Virus record (IMG/VR): IMGVR_UViG_3300025483_000052
Coordinates: 1 to 28,620 of that record
DNA from: a virus
Reading direction: 5' to 3' (one strand)
Length of the DNA: 28,620 bases
Numbering within the stretch: the first letter of the stretch is position 1; every line of letters begins with the position of its first letter. Below are positions 7,305 to 15,988 of the stretch, piece after piece. A program made the position numbers and the translations under genes. The notes beneath the pieces were generated by a model. It searched no databases and was not told the DNA's origin. It saw only the letters and a list, made by a program, of their open reading frames with translations.

Positions 7305-10300
7305 ATGGCTTCTACGATTAAGGTAAAACGCAGTTCCTCGTCAGGAGCAGCGCCAAATACGACTCATATTTCGACAGGTGAAATCGCACTGAATACCGCA
7401 GATGGTATTCTATATTCATCTGATGGGTCTAGCGTATTTGAGATTGGAGCCAATCTCTCATCCTTGTCTGTTGCGGGCCTTGCTTACCCAACATCTGATG
7501 GCAGTAGTGGTCAAGTTTTAACTACTAACGGTTCGGGCACTTTAAGTTTTTCTACTGTTTCTGGCAACGATGGCGATATCACTGGAGTAACAGCAGGAAC
7601 TGGATTAAGTGGTGGTGGTGCTAGTGGAGCAGTCACACTAAACATTGACTCTACAGTTGCTACCCTTACTGGGTCTCAAACTCTCACAAACAAGACTCTC
7701 ACATCACCTTCTATCGGCACAGGCTTCACTCTTGATAGTGTTACTATTGGGACGATTCAAACATCTGCTGAATCCTTTGCTGATAATGACACAAGCCTAA
7801 TGACTTCAGCAGCGATTGCTGATAAGATTGAGGCTTATGGTTACAGCACTACTACTGGTGATATCACTGGAGTAACAGCAGGAACTGGATTGAGCGGTGG
7901 TGGTGCTAGTGGAGCAGTCACACTAAACATTGACTCTACCGTAGCAACACTTACTGGGTCTCAAACTCTCACGAATAAAACTCTCACATCACCATCGATT
8001 GGCACCGGGTTTACTTTCGATAGTGTAACTCTTACGACTGTTCAAACTTCTGCTGAATCATTTGCTGATAATGACACATCGTTGATGACCTCTGCTGCTA
8101 TTGATGATAGAATCAATGCTGCTGGTGGTGTGTCAGCACTTAATGATCTATCTGATGCCAAAACATTAGATAGCGGACAGACGATTGGTATAGGCACTAA
8201 TGCTCTAGCTAACGATGACGGATCAGATAACTTTAACACCGCATTGGGTTATAAAGCTGGTGAAGACATTACTTCAGGCACTGGTGGTGTGTTTGTTGGT
8301 TATGAGGCGGGACTACAGGCCACTACATCAAATTATCCTATTGCTATCGGCTATGAAGCAATTGGTGTAGGCGTTATGACTGGTACTGATAACACCGCTA
8401 TTGGTCGTCAAGCTGGCAATGATTTGACCAGCGGCACCTACAACGTCATGATGGGCTATCAAGCAGGCTTTAACGCCACTACTGCTTCAAACTCTATTGC
8501 TATTGGTAAAGGTGCAATTGGCACGGGAATTCTTAGTGGCGACAATAACATAGTTTTTGGCAATGGAGCAGGTGATGCTTTAACCTCTGGCGCTGGTAAT
8601 TTCATTGCTGGAACTGGTGCAGGCGCAACTATAACTACTGCTTCAAACTCTATTGCTATTGGCAACTACGCTATGGGCACCGCTACTATAACTGGTGCTG
8701 ACAATATTTCTTTTGGCTTCTTTACTGGTAAGGGATTAACCTCTGGTTCGGGCAACTTCTTTGCTGGCTCCCGGGCGGCACAAGCTGTAACAACTGGTAT
8801 ACGAAATGTCGCCATTGGATATGAGGCACTTGCTGTTGGTGTTCTTACTGGTGATTATAATGTTGCTGTTGGATTTAACGCCGGTAACGATTTAACCACC
8901 GCATCATACGGTATCATGATGGGCTATCAAGCAGCCTCTAATGCCACTACTGCTGAACGCACTATTGCTATTGGGTATAACGCAATTTATAGTGGTGTTC
9001 TTACTGGTGCTGACAATATCGCTATTGGCTCTAATGCCGGACAGGATTTGACCAGCGGCGCATACAACAACTTTATGGGCTATCAAGCGGGCGATAGCGC
9101 AACAACCGGCAGTTACAACATTGGTCTTGGTTATGATGCGATTGGCTTAGGTGTTACTACTGGTAATTATAATATCGCTGTTGGCTACCGAGCAGGTTAT
9201 GATTTAACCAGCGGTGCCTCAAACGCCATGTTAGGCTATCAAGCAGGCACTAACGTAACTACGGGGGCCGACAATACAATTCTCGGCCCATCTGCCGGTG
9301 ATGCGCTTGTTGATGGTTCAAATAACATCATCATTGGACATGATGCTGCTGCTTCAGCAACAAATGTATCAAACGAAATTACTATAGGTGACACAAATGT
9401 TACTAAGTTTAGAGTACCGGGTTTAAACTTCATTATCAAGGACTCTACGGCTACTGAAGATTATGTCCTTACCGTGGATGCAAGTGGTGAAGCTGGTTGG
9501 GAAGCTGCTGGTGGTGGTGGCGCTGAAGCCCTTAATGATTTATCGGATGCTGTTACAAACTCATCAGGTGGCACAGTTGGTATAGGCACTGATGCTTTAG
9601 CTAATGATGATGGTTCAGCAAACTTCAACACCGCTTTGGGATATAAAGCTGGTGAAGATATTACTGCTGGCACTCACGGTCTTTTCTTGGGATATAATGC
9701 TGGCCTTAACGCAACAACTGCTTCTGGAACTATTGCTGTTGGCTCTCAAGCAATGGGCTTGGGAATAACAACAGGTAATTACAATACTGCTATAGGCTAT
9801 CAGTCAGGCTATGATTTAACCAGTGGCACATACAACTTCTTTGGTGGCGCTCAAGCAGGTGCTAACGCAACTACTGCCACTGGAACTACTGCTCTTGGTT
9901 ATATTGCACTTGGCTCAGGTGTTCTTACTGGGAATTATAATACGGCTGTTGGCTATCAAGCGGGCCAAGATTTAACCAGTGGCACATACAACTTCTTTGG
10001 TGGTTGGGCAGCTGGTGCTAACGTAACTACTGCTGATTATACAATCGCTATTGGCGCTCAAGCGATTGGTGTAGGTGTAACAACTGGTGACCACAATATT
10101 GCGCTAGGACGTTATGCTGGCTACGATTTAACCAGTGGAGGTCATAATTTCTTTGCGGGCTTTTATGCCGGATTTAATGTCACAACAGGCACCCACAACA
10201 TATCTCAGGGCTATCAATCTGGCTATGACGCAACTACCGGCTCATACAACATATTCCAGGGCTATCAAGCAGGCTTTAACGCCACTACTGTCTCTAACAC

Positions 10301-13094
10301 AATTGGTATTGGTCGCCTTGCATTCGGCTTAGGTGTTCTTACTGGCGGTTACAACACTGGTATTGGCTATCAAGCTGGCTACGATTTAACCAGTGGTGCC
10401 TACAATAATTTTATGGGCTATCAAGCAGGCGCTAACGCAACTACTGCCACTGGGACTATTGCTATTGGCGCTGGCGCAATTGGTTTAGGTGTTCTTACTG
10501 GCAACTACAATACGGTTGTTGGTTATAACGCTGGCTATGATTTAACCAGCGGCACCTACAATCATTTTATGGGCTATCAAGCAGGTTTTAACGCCACTAC
10601 TGCCACTAACACTGTCGCTATTGGTCAAAGCGCACTTGGCAATGGTGTTCTGACTGGCGCTGATAATATTGCTATTGGCTATCAAGCTGGCTACGATTTA
10701 ACAGGTGGTTCAGAAAACAATTTTCAGGGTTATCGAGCAGGCTATAACGCAACTACTGCTGACAAAACAATCGCTATTGGTCATCAAGCGATTGGCTTAG
10801 GTGTTCTTACCGGTGATTATAATATCGCTATCGGCTATCAAGCTGGTTATGATTTGACCAGTGGCACCTACAATAATTTTATGGGCGATAGAGCAGGCAC
10901 TAACGTAACCACAGGATCGCACAATGTATTTCAAGGCTTTATAGCAGGCTTTAACGCCACTACTACCGACTTTAGCGTTGGTATAGGCTACGCAGCTTTT
11001 GGTTTAGGTGTTCTTACTGGTGATAGTAATGTCGCTATTGGTAATGCTGCTGGCTACGATTTAACCAGCGGCGCATATAACGTCATTATGGGCTTACAAG
11101 CTGCCTATAACGCAACTACTGGCGACAGTAATGTTGCTATTGGTAGAGCGGCTATTGGCGCAGGTGTTCTTACTGGTGATAGTAATGTCGCTGTTGGTTA
11201 TCTAGCCGGTTATGATTTGACCAGCGGCACATACAACAACTTTATGGGCTATCAAGCAGGCGCTAACGCAACTACTGCCGATAACACTGTCGCTATTGGT
11301 ACTAATGCAATTGGATTAGGTGTTCTTACGGGGATTCGCAACGTAGCTATTGGCTCTCAAGCTGGTTATGATTTAACCAGCGGCACCCATAACAACTTTA
11401 TGGGCTATCAAGCAGGCTATAACGCAACTACTGCCGATAGCAACATCGCTATTGGCCGTACCGCAATTGGCTTAGGTGTTCTTACTGGTGATAGTAATGT
11501 CGCTGTTGGTCATAGTGCTGGCTACGATTTAACCAGTGGTGCCTTCAACGTCTTTATGGGCTACGTAGCAGGCGCTAACGTAACTACAGGCGCTGACAAT
11601 ACAATTCTTGGCCCGAATGCTGGTGTCGCACTAATAACCGGCAGCAACAACATCATCATTGGACACGATGCTGCTGCTTCAGCAACAAATGTATCTAACG
11701 AGATTACATTAGGCGATGCGAATATCACGGATGTTAGAATACCTGGCGTTGGATTTTATATTGATGGTAGCGACGTTGGTATTGGAACATCGGCTCCTCG
11801 TGCGCCGTTGCACGTTGCTCCCCAGCACGGCGCATCGGATGCTATTAATGTATTGGTCTCGCAGTATAGGCCCAACATTGTTCTCGAAGACCTTTCTGGC
11901 AGTGCAGTAGATTTCCAGTTTTTTGTTGAAGATGATGCGCTTCAGTTTAGATACGGTGACGCATCCACTGATACGAAATTAGCATCCGAAGCAATGCGAA
12001 TCGACAGCGGAGGCGACGTTGGTATTGGTCAAACCAGCCCGTCAGCGAAACTTGATATTGTGGGCACTGCTAACGAAACAGTATTAGAAATTACCTCTAC
12101 TGATAATAATACAGCACAAGCCTTTACTGGTGTCCTGATTGACACTAATATGAGTGGATCAGGAGCAACTGGTGCAGATAGAGAACATTTTGGATTGTCT
12201 ATCGACACCGATTCAAGTGCCACTGGCGGCGACACCAGCGATGAACATCGTGTTAGAAGTCTGCGTATTGATACAGATGTTACTGGTGATAGTGATATCG
12301 TCAACGGCATTTACAACACTGTTCGTACATCTCACTCTAGTGGTACGATAACTCAATCTATCGCTGATTATAACTTAGTTGAAGCAGATGGCTCTGCTGG
12401 TGTTACCAGCGCATATGCCAGTTACAATCTTGCTTATTCTGGCGGTAAAGTTGATAGTGGTTTGTACGGTGTTTATGCAAGGACTTTGCTACAAGCTGGT
12501 CATACAAATGATGGCTCTATGAATATGTATGGTATGTATTCTGAAGTAGACACAACAGCGAGTATCAATGTTTCCGGCGTAAGCAATATATATGCTTATT
12601 ATGCACTTGTTGATGATAATGATACAGCAAGTGGAAACTCATACTGCTTCTATGGAACATCAGATGGTGGCTCAACCACAAACTATGGTATATACATTGC
12701 TGCTGGTACTACAATTAACTATCTGACTGGTGAACTCAGAGTGACTGGTGATGTTACTGCTTTCTACTCAGATGAAAGACTTAAAGATTTTGCTGGTAAT
12801 ATTCCTAATGCACTAGATAAAGTTAAGAGTTTGAATGGTTACTATTATTATGAAAACGAAAAAGCAAAAGAATATGGCTATGACAACCCAGAACGTCAAG
12901 TTGGTCTTAGCGCACAAGAAGTAGAGAAAGTTCTACCAGAAGTTATCGCTGAAGCACCGATTAATACAGAATACAAAACAGATTATAAGACTGTTAAATA
13001 TGAAAAAATGATACCACTTCTTGTTGAAGCAATGAAAGAACAACAAGAACAGATCGAAAAACTTACCGCTGAAATTGAAAAATTGAAGAGATAA
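7305..13094 (+). CDS. Giant tail fibre with YadA-head-like repeats and S74 self-cleaving chaperone (1929 aa)
   Basis: The ATG follows AAGGGAT. The N-terminus MASTIKVKRSSSSG is like that of the 478-residue fibre. Residues about 91-280 are two tandem copies of a 95-residue module. Residues about 278-700 and 742-1475 are two arrays of 17-residue units such as IAIGYQAGYDLTSGTYN and FMGYQAGFNATTA, grouped as 52-residue super-repeats. The AIG-x-x-A spacing resembles YadA/Hia-type adhesin heads, which fold as left-handed trimeric beta-rolls. Residues about 1490-1560 hold VGIGTSAP and VGIGQTSPSAKLDI linkers. The C-terminus has the S74 endosialidase-type intramolecular chaperone: SDERLK with S1822 and K1827 as the expected cleavage pair, GLSAQEVEKVLPE, and a final coiled coil. 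Cleavage before S1822 would release about 108 residues once trimers form. Expected role: the main long host-binding fibre. Confidence 0.88.
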   Translation: MASTIKVKRSSSSGAAPNTTHISTGEIALNTADGILYSSDGSSVFEIGANLSSLSVAGLAYPTSDGSSGQVLTTNGSGTLSFSTVSGNDGDITGVTAGTGLSGGGASGAVTLNIDSTVATLTGSQTLTNKTLTSPSIGTGFTLDSVTIGTIQTSAESFADNDTSLMTSAAIADKIEAYGYSTTTGDITGVTAGTGLSGGGASGAVTLNIDSTVATLTGSQTLTNKTLTSPSIGTGFTFDSVTLTTVQTSAESFADNDTSLMTSAAIDDRINAAGGVSALNDLSDAKTLDSGQTIGIGTNALANDDGSDNFNTALGYKAGEDITSGTGGVFVGYEAGLQATTSNYPIAIGYEAIGVGVMTGTDNTAIGRQAGNDLTSGTYNVMMGYQAGFNATTASNSIAIGKGAIGTGILSGDNNIVFGNGAGDALTSGAGNFIAGTGAGATITTASNSIAIGNYAMGTATITGADNISFGFFTGKGLTSGSGNFFAGSRAAQAVTTGIRNVAIGYEALAVGVLTGDYNVAVGFNAGNDLTTASYGIMMGYQAASNATTAERTIAIGYNAIYSGVLTGADNIAIGSNAGQDLTSGAYNNFMGYQAGDSATTGSYNIGLGYDAIGLGVTTGNYNIAVGYRAGYDLTSGASNAMLGYQAGTNVTTGADNTILGPSAGDALVDGSNNIIIGHDAAASATNVSNEITIGDTNVTKFRVPGLNFIIKDSTATEDYVLTVDASGEAGWEAAGGGGAEALNDLSDAVTNSSGGTVGIGTDALANDDGSANFNTALGYKAGEDITAGTHGLFLGYNAGLNATTASGTIAVGSQAMGLGITTGNYNTAIGYQSGYDLTSGTYNFFGGAQAGANATTATGTTALGYIALGSGVLTGNYNTAVGYQAGQDLTSGTYNFFGGWAAGANVTTADYTIAIGAQAIGVGVTTGDHNIALGRYAGYDLTSGGHNFFAGFYAGFNVTTGTHNISQGYQSGYDATTGSYNIFQGYQAGFNATTVSNTIGIGRLAFGLGVLTGGYNTGIGYQAGYDLTSGAYNNFMGYQAGANATTATGTIAIGAGAIGLGVLTGNYNTVVGYNAGYDLTSGTYNHFMGYQAGFNATTATNTVAIGQSALGNGVLTGADNIAIGYQAGYDLTGGSENNFQGYRAGYNATTADKTIAIGHQAIGLGVLTGDYNIAIGYQAGYDLTSGTYNNFMGDRAGTNVTTGSHNVFQGFIAGFNATTTDFSVGIGYAAFGLGVLTGDSNVAIGNAAGYDLTSGAYNVIMGLQAAYNATTGDSNVAIGRAAIGAGVLTGDSNVAVGYLAGYDLTSGTYNNFMGYQAGANATTADNTVAIGTNAIGLGVLTGIRNVAIGSQAGYDLTSGTHNNFMGYQAGYNATTADSNIAIGRTAIGLGVLTGDSNVAVGHSAGYDLTSGAFNVFMGYVAGANVTTGADNTILGPNAGVALITGSNNIIIGHDAAASATNVSNEITLGDANITDVRIPGVGFYIDGSDVGIGTSAPRAPLHVAPQHGASDAINVLVSQYRPNIVLEDLSGSAVDFQFFVEDDALQFRYGDASTDTKLASEAMRIDSGGDVGIGQTSPSAKLDIVGTANETVLEITSTDNNTAQAFTGVLIDTNMSGSGATGADREHFGLSIDTDSSATGGDTSDEHRVRSLRIDTDVTGDSDIVNGIYNTVRTSHSSGTITQSIADYNLVEADGSAGVTSAYASYNLAYSGGKVDSGLYGVYARTLLQAGHTNDGSMNMYGMYSEVDTTASINVSGVSNIYAYYALVDDNDTASGNSYCFYGTSDGGSTTNYGIYIAAGTTINYLTGELRVTGDVTAFYSDERLKDFAGNIPNALDKVKSLNGYYYYENEKAKEYGYDNPERQVGLSAQEVEKVLPEVIAEAPINTEYKTDYKTVKYEKMIPLLVEAMKEQQEQIEKLTAEIEKLKR
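7575..8144 (+). repeat. Tandem 285-bp in-frame duplication
   Basis: The unit at 7575-7859 repeats at 7860-8144, exactly 285 bases (95 codons) later. The first 80 or so bases of the two copies are nearly identical. Each copy carries GDITGVTAGTGLSGGG, then LTNKTLTSPSIGTGF, then TSAESFADNDTSLMTSAA. The high identity suggests a recent duplication or ongoing gene conversion. Confidence 0.85.
8136..9400 (+). repeat. YadA-head-like repeat array 1 in giant fibre
   Basis: The array opens with ALNDLSDA and IGIGTNALANDDG and closes with NNIIIGHDAAASATNVSNEI. By my count it has six super-repeats marked by G-(V/I)-x-(T/S)-G turns. Units are diverged in sequence but keep the I-A-I-G core. Confidence 0.8.
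9528..11720 (+). repeat. YadA-head-like repeat array 2 in giant fibre
   Basis: It has the same opening (ALNDLSDA, GIGTDALANDDG) and closing (NNIIIGHDAAASATNVSNEI) blocks as array 1, but by my count about eleven super-repeats. The marker ggtgttcttactgg recurs mostly every 156 bases; one interval is about 204 bases, equal to one extra 16-17-residue unit. Array 2 units are more alike than those of array 1. Confidence 0.82.
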
Positions 13095-13102
13095 TGCATT
13101 CT

Positions 13103-13110
13103 TATAAATA
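13103..13110 (+). promoter_or_regulatory. T4-type late promoter before gene 13
   Basis: An exact TATAAATA lies in the 40-base gap after the giant fibre gene, 24 bases before the gene 13 ATG. It probably drives genes 13-17, which have no further promoter between them. Confidence 0.85.
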
Positions 13111-13134
13111 AAAAGAAACTCACAGGAGCCTTAT

Positions 13135-13875
13135 ATGGCACAGCCAACTACAAAAGCAGAATTTAAAGAGTGGTGCCTCAGAAAACTAGGTAAGCCAGTG
13201 ATTGAGATTAACGTTGATGATGATCAAGTTGATGACCGCATTGATGAAGCATTGTCATATTACTGGGACTATCATTTTGATGGTACAGAGAAAACGTTTC
13301 TAAAGCACGTTCTCACTTCTACTGATATCACAAACAAATATATCACTATCGCAGAGAACATCATTGGTGTAGTAAATATTTTTGATATTGGCGACTCTCT
13401 TTCCGTCAATAATATATTCAACATTCGCTATCAGTTTGCTCTGAATGATATGTATGATATGAGTTCATACAGACTTTCTGAGTATATGATGGCAATGCAA
13501 CACATTCAGTTTATTGAAGAGATGCTCGTTGGTAAGCAGCCTATTCGCTACAATCGTAACGTCAATCGTCTTCATATTGATATGGATTGGGAAAAAGTAT
13601 CTGCTGGCGAGTATATTGTTGCAGAGTGCTATCAGATTGTTGACCCAGCAACGTATGCTGATGTTTACAAAGACCGTTGGCTACAGAACTATGCCTCAGC
13701 AAAGATTAAGTATCAATGGGGTTCGAACCTCACAAAGTTTAATGGAATGCAACTACCCGGTGGTGTAACATTCAACGGTGAACAAATTCTTGCTGATGCA
13801 CGAGAAGAGATTCAACGTCTCGAAGATGATATGATTAGTTCTTATTCCTTGCCCGTACATGATATGACAGGATAA
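13135..13875 (+). CDS. 13: gp13-like neck protein (head completion)
   Basis: The N-terminus (TKAEFKEWCLRKLGKPVIEI) followed by VDDDQVDDRIDEALSYYWDYHFDGTE is the signature opening of T4-type gp13 relatives. Later the protein has YVVAEC-like YIVAECYQI and WLQNYASAKIKYQWG. gp13 forms the neck ring below the portal with gp14 and prepares the filled head for tail joining. It is shorter than T4 gp13 (246 against about 309 residues). CAGGAG serves as the Shine-Dalgarno sequence. It is first in the promoter-led 13-17 group and five bases ahead of gene 14. Confidence 0.9.
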   Translation: MAQPTTKAEFKEWCLRKLGKPVIEINVDDDQVDDRIDEALSYYWDYHFDGTEKTFLKHVLTSTDITNKYITIAENIIGVVNIFDIGDSLSVNNIFNIRYQFALNDMYDMSSYRLSEYMMAMQHIQFIEEMLVGKQPIRYNRNVNRLHIDMDWEKVSAGEYIVAECYQIVDPATYADVYKDRWLQNYASAKIKYQWGSNLTKFNGMQLPGGVTFNGEQILADAREEIQRLEDDMISSYSLPVHDMTG

Positions 13876-13880
13876 GATTT

Positions 13881-14543
13881 ATGGCAACTTCAGTATACTT
13901 CAATAACTTTGAAGCCTCTATGGAACAATATCTCATAGAAGATTTGGTTATTGAGTCAATCAAAATACACGGACATGATATCTACTACATCACAAGAACC
14001 GCTGGTGCATTAGATGACGTTCTGAATGAAGATGACCTCTCTGAATACAAGAGAGCGGACTTCATTGATATGTACATCAAGAACTTTGATGGCTTTGAAG
14101 GTGAAGGCGACTTCCTATCAAAGTTTGGATTAGAGATTCGTGATGAGATGACACTGACGATTGCCAGAAGAACATTTGAACTTGACGTGTCAACCTATAC
14201 AGGAAACGATAGACCGCTTGAAGGCGACTTGATTTACTTTCCACTCAACAAGAAGATGTTTGAGGTTAAGTTTGTTGAGCATGAGCCAGTGTTCTATCAG
14301 ATGGGCGCTCTACAGATGTACGATTTGAGATGTGAAATGTTTGAATATTCACAAGAGACTTTCAATACAGGTGTGGCAGAGATTGATACATTGTTTGCTG
14401 GTTTTGAGACAACTTCTAACACATCAATTGAGTTCCTTGAAACACAAGACTCATTTGCTGATAACAGCACTATTGAAACAGCAGCGGATAGTATCATCGA
14501 CTTCTCTGAAGCTGATCCTTTCTCTGAAGGAGGCAGGTTCTAA
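13881..14543 (+). CDS. 14: gp14-like neck protein
   Basis: The start (TSVYFNNFEASMEQYLIEDLVIESIKIHG) is typical of gp14 of T4-like phages. The central part has DEMTLTIARRTFE, GDLIYFPLNKKMFEVKFVEHE and FYQMGALQMYDLRCEMFEYS, which match the conserved core. gp14 sits with gp13 at the head-tail junction. The protein is 220 residues, a little shorter than T4 gp14, and its C-terminal tail is acidic and Ser/Thr-rich. There is no strong Shine-Dalgarno sequence, so translation is likely coupled to gene 13. Its stop codon TAA overlaps the ATG of gene 15 by one base. Confidence 0.9.
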   Translation: MATSVYFNNFEASMEQYLIEDLVIESIKIHGHDIYYITRTAGALDDVLNEDDLSEYKRADFIDMYIKNFDGFEGEGDFLSKFGLEIRDEMTLTIARRTFELDVSTYTGNDRPLEGDLIYFPLNKKMFEVKFVEHEPVFYQMGALQMYDLRCEMFEYSQETFNTGVAEIDTLFAGFETTSNTSIEFLETQDSFADNSTIETAADSIIDFSEADPFSEGGRF

Positions 14544-15601
14544 TGTTTGGTCATAGTTTTTATCATGGTTCTCTTCGCAGATATGTCACGGTATTTGGTA
14601 CGCTATTCAACGAGATTTTAATTTCTCGTGTCAACAATAGTAGTGTAACAAAGAAGCAGTTTCGTGTGCCTATCGCTTATGGTCCAATGCAGAAGTTTCT
14701 TGCAAGGATTGAAGGCGACCCAAGTCTGAATAGCCCAGCATCAGTCTCTCTTCCTCGTATGTCATTTGAGATGACAAATCTCACATATGATCCAGACCGT
14801 AGATTGACTGGTAGGATTCGTAACACAAAAACAGAGTCTTCTAATAACAATATTCTAACGACACAGTTTGCACCAGCACCATACAATATGGATTTTACCT
14901 TGTCTATTATGGCAAAGTATTCTGAAGATGGTACTAAGATTCTAGAGCAGATATTGCCGTTCTTCAAACCAGAATGGACTGCTTCTGTCAAACTTGTCGA
15001 TTCGTTGAATGAGTATTTCGATATACCAACAATCTTGAACTCTATTAGTAGTGAAGAAGTGTATGAAGGAGACTTCAGCACAAGAAGAGTCGTAATCTGG
15101 ACACTGGGATTTACAATGAAGGGTTACTTCTTTGGTCCAGTCACCACTAAGAAAATCATCAAGTTTGCTAACGTCAACTTCTATAGTCAGTTTGCAAACG
15201 GTGATTATTCTAACAGTTCAATGGAAAGCGTCAAGGTATTCCCAGGCTTACTAGCAAATGGTGACCCAGCAGGGTTTGTTTCAAGTCAAACAGTTCGTGC
15301 TACAGCAAACGCTCAGATATCTGGTGATAGCGTATCATCGTTTGAAATTCTCAACAATGGTATTGGTTACAATAGCGCTACTGTTACAATCTCTGCTCCT
15401 GATTCGGGCAGTAACACTGCAACAGCAAGTGCTAATGTTGTCAACGATGGTATTCGTGAAATTATTCTTACAAGCGGTGGCTCCGGTTACTCAACGACAC
15501 CAACAGTTACAATCTCAGTACCAGATAACGAATCAGTTGACCACTCACTAATCAACAAAGACGATGATTTTGCATATATTGTTATTGTAGAGGATAGTTA
15601 G
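14543..15601 (+). CDS. 15: gp15-like tail sheath stabiliser / tail terminator with C-terminal extension
   Basis: The first 240 residues match gp15 of T4-like phages: an opening MFGHSFYHGSLRRYVTVFGTLFNEI, then IAYGPMQKFLARIEGDPS, then LPRMSFEMTNLTYDPDR and YNMDFTLSIMAKYSEDGTKILEQILPFF. gp15 caps the tail tube and sheath and joins the tail to the neck. T4 gp15 has about 272 residues and this protein has 352. The extra length, about residues 250-345, contains two related segments (GIGYNSATVTISAPD and GSGYSTTPTVTISVPD) about 40 residues apart, so it looks like a small repeated beta domain added near the C-terminus. Gene 16 begins on the base after its stop codon. Confidence 0.9.
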   Translation: MFGHSFYHGSLRRYVTVFGTLFNEILISRVNNSSVTKKQFRVPIAYGPMQKFLARIEGDPSLNSPASVSLPRMSFEMTNLTYDPDRRLTGRIRNTKTESSNNNILTTQFAPAPYNMDFTLSIMAKYSEDGTKILEQILPFFKPEWTASVKLVDSLNEYFDIPTILNSISSEEVYEGDFSTRRVVIWTLGFTMKGYFFGPVTTKKIIKFANVNFYSQFANGDYSNSSMESVKVFPGLLANGDPAGFVSSQTVRATANAQISGDSVSSFEILNNGIGYNSATVTISAPDSGSNTATASANVVNDGIREIILTSGGSGYSTTPTVTISVPDNESVDHSLINKDDDFAYIVIVEDS

Positions 15602-15988
15602 ATGGATGATGAGACTATCACTGATGCTTTAGGGTTAGAACCAGTAAAGTATGAAAGTGTTTCAGTCATTATTCCTGAAAAGACAGATAATGATATTGAA
15701 AACGACTTCAAATATACAAGAGAAAATCTGTATTCTGTCATTGAACAAGGCAACCATGCACTTGAGCAGATGATAGATGTTGCTCGTGCTTCAGAGCATC
15801 CAAGAGCGTACGAAGTTGTATCTACTCTAATGAACACTCTTGTAAATGCTAACAAAGACCTACTCGACCTTTCTAAAAAGAAGCAGGAACTTGCTCCTAA
15901 AGAAGACTTTGGTGGACCACAGACAGTGAACAATAATCTGTTTGTTGGTTCGACAGCCGACTTACAGAAAGCGTTGAAAGAACTATAA
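15602..15988 (+). CDS. 16: gp16-like terminase small subunit
   Basis: A protein of 128 residues directly upstream of the large terminase and overlapping it by one base (TAATG), as in T4. The N-terminus is acidic (MDDETITDALGLEP). The middle is helical with YTRENLYSVIEQGNHALEQM, and LVNANKDLLDLSKKKQEL follows, consistent with the coiled-coil oligomerisation core of gp16. The C-terminus has VNNNLFVGSTADLQKALKEL, a motif common in small terminases of T4-like phages. It would recognise DNA and regulate gp17 during packaging. T4 gp16 is longer (about 164 residues). ATG at 15602 follows the gp15 stop without a gap. Confidence 0.88.
   Translation: MDDETITDALGLEPVKYESVSVIIPEKTDNDIENDFKYTRENLYSVIEQGNHALEQMIDVARASEHPRAYEVVSTLMNTLVNANKDLLDLSKKKQELAPKEDFGGPQTVNNNLFVGSTADLQKALKEL

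Noticed and set aside
8136-11720. CRISPR-like or non-coding tandem repeat array
   Set aside because: The repeats are imperfect, in frame and preserve a protein motif, so they are a fibre repeat domain.
7305-13094. Diversity-generating retroelement target, as in phage Mtd fibres
   Set aside because: No reverse transcriptase and no template/variable repeat pair with adenine-specific differences can be seen in the window.
14677-15081. 134-residue minus-strand open frame inside gene 15
   Set aside because: It lies wholly within the conserved gp15 coding sequence and has no ribosome site or recognisable motif.
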